From an uncultured Oscillospiraceae bacterium (lineage in GTDB: Bacteria; Bacillota; Clostridia; Oscillospirales; Acutalibacteraceae): a DNA stretch of 34,255 nucleotides. The stretch covers positions 1-34,255 of the forward strand of contig URCA01000038.1 of assembly GCA_900546265.1 (NCBI GenBank), written 5' to 3'. A program made the position numbers and the translations under genes. Each line of letters starts with the position of its first letter. Position 1 is the first letter of the stretch. This document shows positions 7,625 to 16,298 of the stretch, piece by piece. The notes under the pieces were generated by a model that had not been told where the DNA came from, made no database searches, and worked only from the letters and a program-made list of their open reading frames with translations.

Positions 7625-8131
7625 TTAACCTAAGATTTCCTTGGCGGTTTTGCCGCGGGTAGCCGCCGCTTGTTCCGCCGTGCGCAGACGGGCCAGCCCT
7701 TCCATGGTGGCGCTGACCACGTTGCAGGGGTTGTTGGAGCGGAGAGCCTTGGTCCGGATGTCCTTAATGCCGGCCGCTTCCACCACGGCGCGCACAGCGC
7801 CGCCGGCGATAACGCCGGTACCGGGGGCAGCGGGTTTGAGCAGGACACGGCCCGCGCCAAACGCTCCCACCACTTCGTGGGGGATGGTGCTCCCTTTGAG
7901 GGAGATCTTAATCAGGTTCTTCTTGGCGTCCTCGATGCCTTTGCGGATAGCGTCCGGCACCTCGCCCGCTTTGCCCAGGCCGAAGCCCACTGTGCCGTTG
8001 CCGTCGCCGACAACCACCAGGGCGGCGAACTTGAAGATACGTCCGCCTTTTACGGTCTTGCTCACGCGGTTAATCGCCACGATGCGCTCTTTGAATTCGG
8101 TGTCTTTCTCTTTTGCGTCAAATCTGGCCAA
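7625..8131 (-). CDS. rpsE: 30S ribosomal protein S5
   Basis: S5 is a decoding-fidelity protein of the small subunit. The 168-aa protein starts MARFDAKEKDTEFKERIVAI. It has the double-stranded RNA-binding-like motif GGRIFKFAALVVVGDGNG and the C-terminal S5 domain with IKDIRTKALRSNNP. It follows rplR by 18 nt. The spacer after it is the longest inside the spc section. Confidence 0.97.
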   Translation of the reverse strand: MARFDAKEKDTEFKERIVAINRVSKTVKGGRIFKFAALVVVGDGNGTVGFGLGKAGEVPDAIRKGIEDAKKNLIKISLKGSTIPHEVVGAFGAGRVLLKPAAPGTGVIAGGAVRAVVEAAGIKDIRTKALRSNNPCNVVSATMEGLARLRTAEQAAATRGKTAKEILG

Positions 8132-8149
8132 AGTATTTCCTCCCTTTCC

Positions 8150-8509
8150 TTAGAACTTGAGGCCGCCCTCGCGGGCGCCTTCGGCCAGCTCTTTGACGCG
8201 GCCGTGATAGACGTAGCCGCCGCGGTCGAACACGACCTCGGTAATGCCCTTTTCGGCGGCGCGTTTGGCGATCAGCTCGCCAACCTTCTTAGCGGCTTCC
8301 TTGTTCCCGCCGGCCATGCCGAAATCCTTTTCGACACTCGAAGCGGCCACAAGGGTAACTCCCTTAACATCATCAATGATTTGGGCATAGATGTGGTTCA
8401 GGGAGCGATACACGTTGAGACGGGGACGCTGGACGGTGCCAGTGATCTTGCCGCGCACACGGGTGTGGCGGCGCAGACGCGCCTGGTTGCTGTCTTTTTT
8501 GCTCACCAT
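8150..8509 (-). CDS. rplR: 50S ribosomal protein L18
   Basis: L18 binds 5S rRNA with L5 and L25 and helps attach it to the large subunit. At 119 aa it is normal in length. The basic N-terminus RLRRHTRVRGKITGT and the C-terminal FDRGGYVYHGRVKELAEGAREGGLKF are diagnostic. It lies between rplF and rpsE. Confidence 0.97.
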   Translation of the reverse strand: MVSKKDSNQARLRRHTRVRGKITGTVQRPRLNVYRSLNHIYAQIIDDVKGVTLVAASSVEKDFGMAGGNKEAAKKVGELIAKRAAEKGITEVVFDRGGYVYHGRVKELAEGAREGGLKF

Positions 8510-8525
8510 GGGTCTTCACTCCTCC

Positions 8526-9074
8526 TTACTTCTTGCCCTTGCCGCCGGCCTTGCCTTCCTTGCGGCGGACGACCTCGTCGACATATTTGATGCCCTTGCC
8601 CTTATAGGGTTCCGGAGGCCGCTTCTCGCGGACTTCGGCGGCAAACTGGCCGACCAGCTGCTTGTCGGGGCCGGTGATGACGATTTTATTCGGAGACGGC
8701 ACCTCGATGGTGATGCCGGGGATTTCACTGACGACAACCTGATGGCTGTAGCCCAGGTTCATCACCAGGTCCTTGCCCTGCTTGAGCACACGGTAGCCCA
8801 CGCCGTTGACGTCCAGCTCCTTTTTGAAGCCTTCGGTCACGCCGATGACCATGTTGCTCACCAGCGAACGGGTCAGGCCGTGCAGCGCACGGTTTTCCTT
8901 CGCGTCGTCCGGGCGGATTACGGTCAAAACGCCGTCTTCCAGGGAAAAGCTCATGTTGGGGTGCACCTTCTGGGTCAGGGTACCCTTCGGGCCCTTCACC
9001 GTCACGACGCTGTCCTCCACTTTGAACTCCACGCCGGCAGGGATAGAAATCGGTTTACGTCCAATTCTCGACAT
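8526..9074 (-). CDS. rplF: 50S ribosomal protein L6
   Basis: L6 lies near the sarcin-ricin loop and the factor-binding site. The 182-aa protein opens MSRIGRKPISIPAGV and closes with KYVDEVVRRKEGKAGGKGKK, with the two repeated L6 folds between. The C-terminal motif KRPPEPYKGKGIKY is diagnostic. It follows rpsH by 15 nt. Confidence 0.97.
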   Translation of the reverse strand: MSRIGRKPISIPAGVEFKVEDSVVTVKGPKGTLTQKVHPNMSFSLEDGVLTVIRPDDAKENRALHGLTRSLVSNMVIGVTEGFKKELDVNGVGYRVLKQGKDLVMNLGYSHQVVVSEIPGITIEVPSPNKIVITGPDKQLVGQFAAEVREKRPPEPYKGKGIKYVDEVVRRKEGKAGGKGKK

Positions 9075-9089
9075 ACTCTTCTCTCCCCC

Positions 9090-9491
9090 TTACCAAACAA
9101 AGGCCAGGACTTCGCCGCCCACGTGCTCTTTACGGGCTTTCTTGTCAGTCATGACGCCCTGAGACGTGGAAACAATGGCGGTGCCGATGCCCTTGAGAAC
9201 CTTCGGCATATCCTCGCTGCTGGAATAGATGCGCAGACCGGGCTTGGACACCCGGCGCAGCCCCAGAAGAACCGGGGTCTTGGACGGGCCCTGGTATTTC
9301 AGGGTGATGCGGATGACGCCCTGTTTGCCATCTTCGATGACTTGATAATTCTTTACGTATCCCTCGTCAACAAGAATCTGGGCAATAGCCTTCTTCATGT
9401 TGGAAGCGGGGATATCCACCGTATCGTGCTTGGCCGAGTTTGCGTTCCGGATTCTCGTCAGCATGTCGGCAATGGTATCGGTGATTTGCAT
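9090..9491 (-). CDS. rpsH: 30S ribosomal protein S8
   Basis: S8 binds the central domain of 16S rRNA; in E. coli it also represses the spc operon, although that mechanism is not shown here. The 133-aa protein opens MQITDTIADMLTRIRNAN and ends with the diagnostic STSQGVMTDKKARKEHVGGE. It lies between rpsN and rplF. Confidence 0.97.
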   Translation of the reverse strand: MQITDTIADMLTRIRNANSAKHDTVDIPASNMKKAIAQILVDEGYVKNYQVIEDGKQGVIRITLKYQGPSKTPVLLGLRRVSKPGLRIYSSSEDMPKVLKGIGTAIVSTSQGVMTDKKARKEHVGGEVLAFVW

Positions 9492-9516
9492 TCCGTCAAC
9501 CTCCTTTAGCTATTGC

Positions 9517-9702
9517 TTACCAACTGGCCTTCTTTACGCCGGGAATCTCACCTTTATAGGCAAGCTCCCGGAAGCAAATACGGCAGATGCCATACCGACG
9601 CAGGTACGCGTGGGGACGGCCGCAGATTTTGCAGCGGTTGTAGCCCCGCGTGGAGAACTTCGGCGTTCTCTGCTGCTTGAGCTTCATCGATGTTTTCGCC
9701 AC
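9517..9702 (-). CDS. rpsN: 30S ribosomal protein S14, type Z
   Basis: This is the short zinc-binding form of S14: 61 aa with Cys24, Cys27, Cys40 and Cys43 (CKIC and CRIC pairs), compared with about 100 aa for the cysteine-free form. It starts MAKTSMKLKQQRTPKF and ends GVKKASW. The position between rplE and rpsH is the standard one. The zinc form suggests the genome may also encode a zinc-independent alternative elsewhere. Confidence 0.97.
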   Translation of the reverse strand: MAKTSMKLKQQRTPKFSTRGYNRCKICGRPHAYLRRYGICRICFRELAYKGEIPGVKKASW

Positions 9703-9715
9703 AGGTTTCTCCTCC

Positions 9716-10255
9716 TTACTTCGCGAACGGAGCGCCCATCAGGCTGAGCAGCTCGCGCGCTTCTTCGTCGGTTTTGGCGGTGGTGACAAAGCACAGGTCC
9801 ATGCCGCGCACCTTGTCAATCTTGTCGTAGTCGATTTCCGGGAAAATCAGCTGCTCCTTGAGGCCCATGTTGTAATTGCCGCGGCCGTCAAACGAGTTGG
9901 GGTTGATTCCGCGGAAATCGCGGACGCGGGGCAGCGCCACGTTGAACAGGCGATCCAAGAACTCGTACATCCGGTCGCCCCGCAGGGTAACCTTCGCGCC
10001 GATATTCATGCCTTCGCGCAGCTTGAAGTTGGCGACGGATTTACGGGCCTTGCAGACGATCGGGCGCTGGCCGGTGATGGCCGCCAGGTCGATGAGAATC
10101 GCGTCGATAACCTTCGCGTTGTCACGGGCTTCACCGCAGCCGACATTGATGACAATCTTGTCCAGCTTGGGGATTTGCATCACGCTCTTGTAGCCGAACT
10201 TTTTCATCAGAGCCGGAGCGACGTCGTCTTTATAGAAGTCCTTCATTCTGGCCAT
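9716..10255 (-). CDS. rplE: 50S ribosomal protein L5
   Basis: L5 carries 5S rRNA and contacts P-site tRNA. The 179-aa protein has the diagnostic KIVINVGCGEARDNAKV segment near the N-terminus and RDFRGINPNSFDGRGNYNMG in the second half. It ends DEEARELLSLMGAPFAK. It follows rplX by 16 nt. Confidence 0.97.
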   Translation of the reverse strand: MARMKDFYKDDVAPALMKKFGYKSVMQIPKLDKIVINVGCGEARDNAKVIDAILIDLAAITGQRPIVCKARKSVANFKLREGMNIGAKVTLRGDRMYEFLDRLFNVALPRVRDFRGINPNSFDGRGNYNMGLKEQLIFPEIDYDKIDKVRGMDLCFVTTAKTDEEARELLSLMGAPFAK

Positions 10256-10271
10256 GAACTATTTTCCCTCC

Positions 10272-10592
10272 TTACAGCGTTTCGCCGCAGCGTTTGCAGA
10301 TACGCTGTTTGGAACCGTCGGCGAGTTTTTTGTGGCCGACGCGGGTCGGCTTTTTGCAAGCGGGGCAAATGACCTGGACTTTGGACACGTACATGGCGCC
10401 CTCGGCCTCAATGATGCCGCCGGGATCGCCCATCTTGCGGGGTTTCACATGCTTCTTGACCTTGTTGCGGCCTTCGACAATCACCTTGCCCTCCTTGGGG
10501 CTGACCTCGATGACCTTGCCGGTGTTGCCGCGCTCGTCGCCGCTGATGATGAGGACGGTATCGTCCTTTTTCACATGCAGTTTGCTACTCAA
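10272..10592 (-). CDS. rplX: 50S ribosomal protein L24
   Basis: L24 is an assembly initiator of the large subunit. I choose a TTG start at 10592, giving 106 aa (MSSKLHVKKDDTVL). The GTG at 10607 and the GTG at 10601 flank or overlap the GGAGGTG ribosome binding site, which is correctly spaced only for the TTG. The KOW motif (DTVLIISGDERGNTGKVIEV) is present. Four cysteines (CPAC and CKRC) suggest a C-terminal zinc ribbon. Confidence 0.93.
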   Translation of the reverse strand: MSSKLHVKKDDTVLIISGDERGNTGKVIEVSPKEGKVIVEGRNKVKKHVKPRKMGDPGGIIEAEGAMYVSKVQVICPACKKPTRVGHKKLADGSKQRICKRCGETL

Positions 10593-10607
10593 TTTCGACA
10601 CCTCCAC

Positions 10608-10976
10608 TTACAGCACTTCGGGGGCCAAGCTCAGGATTTTCAGATAATCCTTTTCTCTGAGCTCACGGGCCACCGGTCCAAAAATACGGGTTCCCCTCGG
10701 GTTCTTGTCGTCGCGGATGATGACAGCCGCGTTTTCGTCGAACCGGATGTAGGTGCCGTCCTCACGGCGCAGCCCCTTGACCGAACGGACGACGACCGCT
10801 TTGACCACGTCACCTTTTTTCACAACGCCGCCGGGTGCTGCTTTTTTGACAGAAGCCACCACGACGTCGCCAATATTGGCATACCTCCTGCCGGAACCAC
10901 CGAGGACGCGGATGCACATAAGCTCCTTTGCGCCGGTGTTGTCGGCCACTTTGAGGTAAGTCTGCTGTTGTACCAC
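10608..10976 (-). CDS. rplN: 50S ribosomal protein L14
   Basis: L14 forms an intersubunit bridge with L19 and is the target of the silencing factor RsfS. At 122 aa it is a standard length. The segments LKVADNTGAKELMCIRVLGG and DENAAVIIRDDKNPRGTRIF are diagnostic. It is the first gene of the classical spc section, 58 nt after rpsQ. Confidence 0.97.
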   Translation of the reverse strand: MVQQQTYLKVADNTGAKELMCIRVLGGSGRRYANIGDVVVASVKKAAPGGVVKKGDVVKAVVVRSVKGLRREDGTYIRFDENAAVIIRDDKNPRGTRIFGPVARELREKDYLKILSLAPEVL

Positions 10977-11034
10977 AGGTTGTTCCTCCTTTCGAGCGCC
11001 GCGCTACAAGATACGCAGCGCCTGACGACCAACA

Positions 11035-11292
11035 TTATTTTGCTTTCTCGATGATTTCGACCAGACGCCAGTGCTTGTCTTTGGACAGCGGGCGGGTTTC
11101 CATAATGGACACGCGATCGCCCACGCGGCACTCGTTCTTCTCGTCGTGCGCCTTCAGCTTCACGGTGCGTTTGATGATCTTCTTGTACAGCGGATGGCGG
11201 ACGTTGTCTTCGATGGCCACGACAATGGTTTTATCCATCTTGTCGCTGACGACCAGGCCGGTCCGCGTCTTTCTCAGATTTCTATCGCTCAC
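11035..11292 (-). CDS. rpsQ: 30S ribosomal protein S17
   Basis: S17 is an OB-fold primary binder of 16S rRNA. The 85-aa protein has the typical LRKTRTGLVVSDKMDKTIVV start and the GDRVSIMETRPLSKDKHWRL signature. It is the last gene of the S10 section, 17 nt after rpmC. Confidence 0.97.
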   Translation of the reverse strand: MSDRNLRKTRTGLVVSDKMDKTIVVAIEDNVRHPLYKKIIKRTVKLKAHDEKNECRVGDRVSIMETRPLSKDKHWRLVEIIEKAK

Positions 11293-11309
11293 AATAACTC
11301 CTCCTTCCG

Positions 11310-11525
11310 TTACGCCTCGGCGCCGTTTTTGATTTCATTCTCGCGCATAATCGTTTTGACAATGGCGATTTCCTTCTTGACGGCCTTCAGACGCATCGGA
11401 TTGTCGAGCTGATTGATCGCATGCTGAAAGCGGAGGTTGAACAGCTCTTCTTTCAGTTCCTTCAGCCGTTTCTGCAACTCGGCGTCGTTCATGTCGCGGA
11501 TTTTTGCAATCTCACTGGCCTTCAT
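11310..11525 (-). CDS. rpmC: 50S ribosomal protein L29
   Basis: L29 lines the exit of the peptide tunnel beside L23 and contributes to the docking site for SRP and trigger factor. The 71-aa helical protein has the expected KELKEELFNLRFQHAINQLD segment. Its ATG overlaps the rplP stop in a TAATG junction, so the two are probably translationally coupled. Confidence 0.97.
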   Translation of the reverse strand: MKASEIAKIRDMNDAELQKRLKELKEELFNLRFQHAINQLDNPMRLKAVKKEIAIVKTIMRENEIKNGAEA

Positions 11526-11974
11526 TACTGCTCACCATCCGTTTCTTCCGGCGCAGCGGCATCCATGGCCGCTTTGCTGACAAATTTGCATTTGATGGGC
11601 AGCTTGTTCGCTGCAAGCCGCATAGCTTCCCGGGCGATGTCTTCGGACACGCCGGCAATTTCAAACATGACGCGGCCGGGCTTCACCACGGCCACCCAGT
11701 ACTCGGGCGAGCCTTTACCGGAGCCCATGCGGGTCTCGGCCGGCTTCTCGGTCACGGGCTTGTCGGGGAAAATCTTGATCCACACCTGACCGCCACGCTT
11801 GATGTAACGGGTCATGGCGATACGGGCCGCCTCAATCTGGCGGGAGGTGATCCAGGCGGGCTCCAGAGCCTGCAGACCGAAATCACCGTAGGTCACCTTG
11901 TTGCCGCGCATGGCCTTACCGGTCAAGCGGCCACGGTGAACGCGGCGGTATTTCACTCTCTTGGGCAACAGCAT
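11525..11974 (-). CDS. rplP: 50S ribosomal protein L16
   Basis: L16 helps shape the A site of the peptidyl-transferase region. The 149-aa protein starts MLLPKRVKYRRVHRGRLTGK and contains the diagnostic YIKRGGQVWIKIFPDKPVT and MGSGKGSPEYWVAVVKPGR. It is joined by TAATG overlaps to both rpsC upstream and rpmC downstream. Confidence 0.97.
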   Translation of the reverse strand: MLLPKRVKYRRVHRGRLTGKAMRGNKVTYGDFGLQALEPAWITSRQIEAARIAMTRYIKRGGQVWIKIFPDKPVTEKPAETRMGSGKGSPEYWVAVVKPGRVMFEIAGVSEDIAREAMRLAANKLPIKCKFVSKAAMDAAAPEETDGEQ

Positions 11975-12639
11975 TACTTGCGGCCTCCTTCCCGGCGGGG
12001 CTTGGCAGCGCCGGCGAGAACCTCACCACGGTAGATCCAGACCTTCACGCCGATCCGGCCGTAGGTGGTGTTCGCCTCAGCGAAGCCATAATCGATGTCC
12101 GCGCGCAGGGTCTGCAGCGGAATCGTCCCTTCATGATACTGTTCGGTACGCGCGATTTCCGCGCCGCCCAGACGGCCGGAGACCTGCGTTTTGATGCCCT
12201 TCGCGCCCAGCTTCATGGCGCGGCCGATGGCCTGCTTCATGGCGCGGCGGAAGGAAATACGCTTCTCAAGCTGCTGGGCGATGTTCTCGGCCACCAGCTG
12301 CGCGTTGACGTCGGGGCTGCGCACCTCGACAATGTTCAGGGACGTGGGCTTGCCCAGCATTTTCTCACATTTGATGCGCAGCTTCTCGATCTCCGTGCCG
12401 CCCTTGCCGATAACCAGGCCGGGCTTCGCGCAGTGAATATGCACGCGCACGCGGGAGGCGTCCCGTTCGATTTCGATTTTCGGCACGCCGGCGGCGTACA
12501 GGGTCTTCTTCAGAAATTTACGCAGATTGTAATCGGACACGATGGTATCGCCAAACTCGCTGTCCTTGACGAACCAGCGGGAGTCCCAATCTTTGATAAC
12601 GCCGACCCGAAGGCCGTGGGGATTGACTTTCTGGCCCAT
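11974..12639 (-). CDS. rpsC: 30S ribosomal protein S3
   Basis: S3 sits at the mRNA entry channel and contributes to helicase activity of the ribosome. The 221-aa protein has an N-terminal KH domain with VIGKGGTEIEKLR and a C-terminal domain with RAMKLGAKGIKTQVSGRLGG. The start MGQKVNPHGLRVG is diagnostic. It overlaps rplP by one nt. Confidence 0.97.
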   Translation of the reverse strand: MGQKVNPHGLRVGVIKDWDSRWFVKDSEFGDTIVSDYNLRKFLKKTLYAAGVPKIEIERDASRVRVHIHCAKPGLVIGKGGTEIEKLRIKCEKMLGKPTSLNIVEVRSPDVNAQLVAENIAQQLEKRISFRRAMKQAIGRAMKLGAKGIKTQVSGRLGGAEIARTEQYHEGTIPLQTLRADIDYGFAEANTTYGRIGVKVWIYRGEVLAGAAKPRREGGRK

Positions 12640-12658
12640 AAATTAACCTCCTCCTCGC

Positions 12659-12994
12659 TTATTCCTTTTCCTTGAGCACCAAGGTGATGTGTGACGTTCT
12701 CTTTTCGATGCGGAATGCACGACCCTGGGCTCTCGGACGGACACGCTTGAGAATGGGGCCGGGACATACGAAGCACTCGGCGACATACAGGTTGTTCCTG
12801 TCCATGTTGTGGTTGTTCTCCGCATTGGCGGCCGCGGACTTGATGAGCTTCTCAACAGGCTCGCAGGCGGCCTTGGGGGTGTGCTGCGTAATCGCCAGGG
12901 CGACATCAACCGGCTTGTTGCGGATGAGGTCGAGAACTACTTTGACTTTGCGAGGGGACATACGGACGTGTGTAACTTGCGCCCTTGCTTCCAT
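12659..12994 (-). CDS. rplV: 50S ribosomal protein L22
   Basis: L22 extends a loop into the nascent-peptide tunnel, where some macrolide-resistance changes map. The 111-aa protein has VRMSPRKVKVVLDLIRNKPV and the C-terminal loop VRPRAQGRAFRIEKRTSHIT. Its ATG follows AAAGGAGAG. It lies between rpsS and rpsC. Confidence 0.97.
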   Translation of the reverse strand: MEARAQVTHVRMSPRKVKVVLDLIRNKPVDVALAITQHTPKAACEPVEKLIKSAAANAENNHNMDRNNLYVAECFVCPGPILKRVRPRAQGRAFRIEKRTSHITLVLKEKE

Positions 12995-13017
12995 GGCATT
13001 TCTCTCCTTTCAACCGC

Positions 13018-13290
13018 TTACTTCGTGCTTTTGGAACCGGTGTGGCCCCGGAAGGTGCGGGTGGGGGCGAATTCGCCCAGCTTGTGCCCAACCATGTCCT
13101 CGGTGATATACACCGGCACATGCTTGCGGCCGTCGTGGACGGCGATGGTGTGTCCGACGAAATCCGGGAAGATCGTGGAGGCGCGGCTCCAGGTCTTGAG
13201 GATGCGTTTCTCGCCGGCTTTATTCATTTCCTGAATCCTTTTGAGCAGCACGGGCTGTACGAAAGGACCCTTCTTTACGCTTCTACCCAT
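13018..13290 (-). CDS. rpsS: 30S ribosomal protein S19
   Basis: S19 binds 16S rRNA in the head with S13. The 90-aa protein begins MGRSVKKGPFVQPVLLKRI and contains SRASTIFPDFVGHTIAVHDG and GHKLGEFAPTRTFRGH, all diagnostic. It follows rplB by 20 nt. Confidence 0.97.
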   Translation of the reverse strand: MGRSVKKGPFVQPVLLKRIQEMNKAGEKRILKTWSRASTIFPDFVGHTIAVHDGRKHVPVYITEDMVGHKLGEFAPTRTFRGHTGSKSTK

Positions 13291-13310
13291 AAATCTGAAT
13301 CTCCTTTCGC

Positions 13311-14144
13311 TTACTTGCCGTTGCGGCGCTTGACGATGAACTTATCCGAGCGGTTGTGCGTCTTGCGGGTCTTGTAACCCAGAGCAGGCTTGCCCCACGG
13401 GGTGACAGGGCCGGAACGGCCGATGGGGGACTTGCCTTCACCACCGCCATGGGGGTGATCGCAGGGGTTCATGACCGAGCCGCGCACCGTCGGGCGCCAG
13501 CCCATGTGGCGTTTCCGGCCGGCCTTGCCGATCTTCACGTTCTCGTGCTCCACGTTGCCCACCTGACCGATGGTGGCCATGCAGGACAGCGGCACGTACC
13601 GCATTTCGCCGGAGGGCAGACGGATCATCGCCAGGTTGTTTTCCTTGCCCATCAGCTGCGCCATGGTGCCAGCGCTGCGCGCGAGCTGGGCGCCCTTGCC
13701 GGGATACAGCTCCACGTTGTGGATGAAGGTACCGGTGGGAATGTTGGCCAGGGGCAGGGCGTTGCCGGGCTTAATATCGGCGGAAGCGCCGGAGGTGACG
13801 ACGTCGCCCACGGACAGGCCCTGGGGCGCCACGATGTAGCGCTTTTCGCCGTCTTCATACTGCAGCAGGGCGATGTGCGCGCTGCGGTTGGGATCGTACT
13901 CGATGGAAACCACCGTGCCGGGCACATCGAACTTGTTGCGCTTGAAGTCGATGATGCGGTACTTCCGGCGGTTTCCGCCGCCGCGATGACGGACGGTGAT
14001 ACGGCCGTAGCTGTTGCGGCCGGCCTTTTTGTTCAGAGGAGCCAGCAGGCTCTTTTCCGGTTCTACTTTAGACAGTACGCTGTAGTCGATGACGGACATA
14101 CCGCGACGGCCGGGAGTAGTCGGTTTATACAGTTTCATTGCCAT
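13311..14144 (-). CDS. rplB: 50S ribosomal protein L2
   Basis: L2 is needed for subunit association and supports peptidyl transfer. The 277-aa protein has the conserved NPCDHPHGGGEGKSPIGR segment near the C-terminus, containing the histidine linked to activity. Its ATG follows an AGGAGAG site. A 113-nt gap separates it from rplW and includes a short GCGGG/CCCGC hairpin just after the rplW stop. Confidence 0.97.
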   Translation of the reverse strand: MAMKLYKPTTPGRRGMSVIDYSVLSKVEPEKSLLAPLNKKAGRNSYGRITVRHRGGGNRRKYRIIDFKRNKFDVPGTVVSIEYDPNRSAHIALLQYEDGEKRYIVAPQGLSVGDVVTSGASADIKPGNALPLANIPTGTFIHNVELYPGKGAQLARSAGTMAQLMGKENNLAMIRLPSGEMRYVPLSCMATIGQVGNVEHENVKIGKAGRKRHMGWRPTVRGSVMNPCDHPHGGGEGKSPIGRSGPVTPWGKPALGYKTRKTHNRSDKFIVKRRNGK

Positions 14145-14257
14145 TCCGATTCACTCTCCTAATCATTGGCTTTGCGGGGCTTTTGTCGCTGGGAGCCGGG
14201 CGAGCCGGATTCCCGCATAAGGAGCCCCATACGTTACCAGGCGGGTACGGCCCGCTT

Positions 14258-14548
14258 TTAGAACATGCCGTCGAAGAACTCGATGGTCTTGGAATCCGCG
14301 GTCAGGGTCACAACGGCCTTTTTCCAGGAGGGGGTATAGCCTTCGTTGCGGCCCATGCGGCGCAGGCGGCCCTTCATGCTGATGGTGTTGACCTTCTGCA
14401 CCTTCACCTTGAAAATCTCTTCCACCGCTTTGGCAATTTCAATCTTATTGGCGCCCTTGGCGACGCGGAAGGTGTACTTTTTCTCGGGCAGGGCGACGAC
14501 GGACTTTTCCGTGATGACCGGCGCGATAATGATGTCGCGAGCTTCCAT
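14258..14548 (-). CDS. rplW: 50S ribosomal protein L23
   Basis: L23 is the docking site at the peptide exit tunnel for trigger factor and SRP. The true gene is the 96-aa protein beginning MEARDIIIAPVITEKSV at 14548. A longer open frame extends upstream to 14980, but that part is antisense-free read-through of rplD in another frame. The ATG overlaps the rplD stop as TAATG. Confidence 0.95.
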   Translation of the reverse strand: MEARDIIIAPVITEKSVVALPEKKYTFRVAKGANKIEIAKAVEEIFKVKVQKVNTISMKGRLRRMGRNEGYTPSWKKAVVTLTADSKTIEFFDGMF

Positions 14549-15171
14549 TATTTGTACACCTCCTCGAGTTTGGCAACCGCATCCTTCACAACGATGAATT
14601 TGTCGGCGTTCAGGATGTCGTAGGCGTTCAGGGTGTTGACCAGAGCGGTCTTGACGCCGGGGATGTTGCGGGCGGACTTGATGACCGTCTCGTCCTTTTC
14701 CGGCAGAACCAGCAGCACCTTGCGGTCGGCTTCCAGAGCCTTGAGCAGGGTCGCCACGGTCTTGGTCTTGATTTCCTCCATGGACAGGGAATCGAGCACC
14801 AGCATATCGCCGGAAGCCACCTTGGAGGAGAACGCGGACTTCATGGCCAGGCGGCGTACCTTCTTGTTCAGAACGAACCGGTAGCTGCGGGGCTTCGGGC
14901 CGAGGGCGATGCCGCCGTGGGTCCACTGGGGCGCGCGGGTCGAGCCCTGGCGGGCGTGGCCGGTGCCCTTCTGCTTCCACGGCTTTTTACCGCCGCCGCG
15001 AACCTCGGAACGAGTGAGGGTGGACTGGGTGCCCTGGCGTTGATTCGCCAGATAATTCACAACCGCGCTGTGCAGGACGGCGGCGTTGGGCTCGATGCCG
15101 AACACCTCGGCGCTCAGCTCCATGGTGCCGCTCTGTTTGCCGGTCATGTCAAAAGTCGATACTGTAGGCAT
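14548..15171 (-). CDS. rplD: 50S ribosomal protein L4
   Basis: L4 lines the exit tunnel; in E. coli it also represses the S10 operon through its leader. The 207-aa protein contains RSEVRGGGKKPWKQKGTGHA and QWTHGGIALGPKPRSY, the tunnel-loop signature. The candidate attenuator in the leader at 16299-16347 makes autoregulation conceivable but unproven here. Confidence 0.97.
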   Translation of the reverse strand: MPTVSTFDMTGKQSGTMELSAEVFGIEPNAAVLHSAVVNYLANQRQGTQSTLTRSEVRGGGKKPWKQKGTGHARQGSTRAPQWTHGGIALGPKPRSYRFVLNKKVRRLAMKSAFSSKVASGDMLVLDSLSMEEIKTKTVATLLKALEADRKVLLVLPEKDETVIKSARNIPGVKTALVNTLNAYDILNADKFIVVKDAVAKLEEVYK

Positions 15172-15189
15172 TTAGATTTCCTCCTTCCC

Positions 15190-15825
15190 TTAGGCCTTCT
15201 TGACGGAATCCGAGAGCATCACCACGCCGCCGCGGGGGCCGGGAACGGCGCCCTTCACAGCGATGAGATTGTTCTCCGCGTCAATCTTCACAACGGTCAG
15301 ATTCTGCACGGTCACGCGCTCCGCGCCCAGATGCCCGGCGCCCTTCATGCCCTTGTAGACACGGGAGGGAGAGGAGCAGGCGCCCAGAGAACCGGCGTGG
15401 CGGGCCACAGGGCCGGTACCGTGGGATTCCTTAAGCCGCTGGAAGTTCCAGCGCTTGATAGCGCCGGCATAGCCCTTACCTTTGCTGGTGCCGACCACGT
15501 CCACGCGGTCGCCGCTGGCGAAGGTGTCGGCCTTGATGATGTCGCCGACGTTCAGGGCGCTGCAGTCGTCCAGACGAAATTCGCGCAGCGTACGCTTGGG
15601 AGCCACGTCGGATTTCTCAAAGTGGCCCTTCAGGGGCTTGGTCACGTTTTTGATGGAGATGTCGCCGAAGCCGATTTGAACCGCGGCGTAGCCGTCGTTC
15701 TCCACGGTCTTCTTCTGGACAACCACGCAGGGCCCCGCTTCGATGACGGTGACCGGGACGACGTTGCCCTTCTCGTCGAAGATCTGCGTCATGCCGACCT
15801 TCTTGCCGATGATAGCTTTTTGCAT
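15190..15825 (-). CDS. rplC: 50S ribosomal protein L3
   Basis: L3 is an early assembly protein close to the peptidyl-transferase centre. I start it at the ATG at 15825 (MQKAIIGKKVGMTQIFDEKG), after CAAGGAGG, giving 211 aa. The frame stays open for 24 codons upstream without a ribosome binding site. The loop segments SHGTGPVARHAGSLGACSSP and GKGYAGAIKRWNFQR are diagnostic. Confidence 0.96.
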   Translation of the reverse strand: MQKAIIGKKVGMTQIFDEKGNVVPVTVIEAGPCVVVQKKTVENDGYAAVQIGFGDISIKNVTKPLKGHFEKSDVAPKRTLREFRLDDCSALNVGDIIKADTFASGDRVDVVGTSKGKGYAGAIKRWNFQRLKESHGTGPVARHAGSLGACSSPSRVYKGMKGAGHLGAERVTVQNLTVVKIDAENNLIAVKGAVPGPRGGVVMLSDSVKKA

Positions 15826-15918
15826 GTCTATACCTCCTTGGTTATTGGTTGGCCGCCCGATAGGAGGCCAACTTGACCTCGCCGGGAAATCTGACAAGCC
15901 GTTGCTTCCTTGCGGAGT

Positions 15919-16230
15919 TTACAGCTTGATTTCGATTTCCACGCCGGCGGGGAGCTCAAGGCCCATCAGGGCCTCAACGGTCTTGTTCGACGGCCTGAGG
16001 ATGTCAATCAGGCGCTTGTGGGTGCGGGTTTCGAACTGCTCGCGGGAATCCTTGTACTTGTGCACGGCGCGCAGGATGGTGACGATCTCCTTCTCGGTGG
16101 GCAGCGGCACGGGACCGGAAACGCGGGCGCCGGTGCGGCGGGCGGTTTCGACGATCTTCTCGGCCGACTGGTCGACGAGCTGATGATCATACCCTTTGAT
16201 TCTGATGCGGATTTTTTCTTTGACTGCCAC
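15919..16230 (-). CDS. rpsJ: 30S ribosomal protein S10
   Basis: S10 (NusE) is part of the small subunit and also of the NusB-NusE antitermination complex. The 103-aa protein uses a GTG start (MAVKEKIRIRIKGYDHQLVD) after TTAAGGAGG. The diagnostic segment GPVPLPTEKEIVTILR is present. It is the first gene of the superoperon, behind a leader of about 400 nt. Confidence 0.97.
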   Translation of the reverse strand: MAVKEKIRIRIKGYDHQLVDQSAEKIVETARRTGARVSGPVPLPTEKEIVTILRAVHKYKDSREQFETRTHKRLIDILRPSNKTVEALMGLELPAGVEIEIKL

Positions 16231-16298
16231 TGAAAAACGCCTCCTTAATAAATTGAGTTGGCGGGCTGTGCAAAACCATACACACCGCCGGGTGTTCC

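Noticed and set aside
14549..14980. Upstream extension of the rplW frame that would fuse 144 residues to L23
   Set aside because: It is a second frame of rplD with Arg/Gly/Pro-rich composition; rplW has its own ATG in a TAATG overlap and then a normal length.
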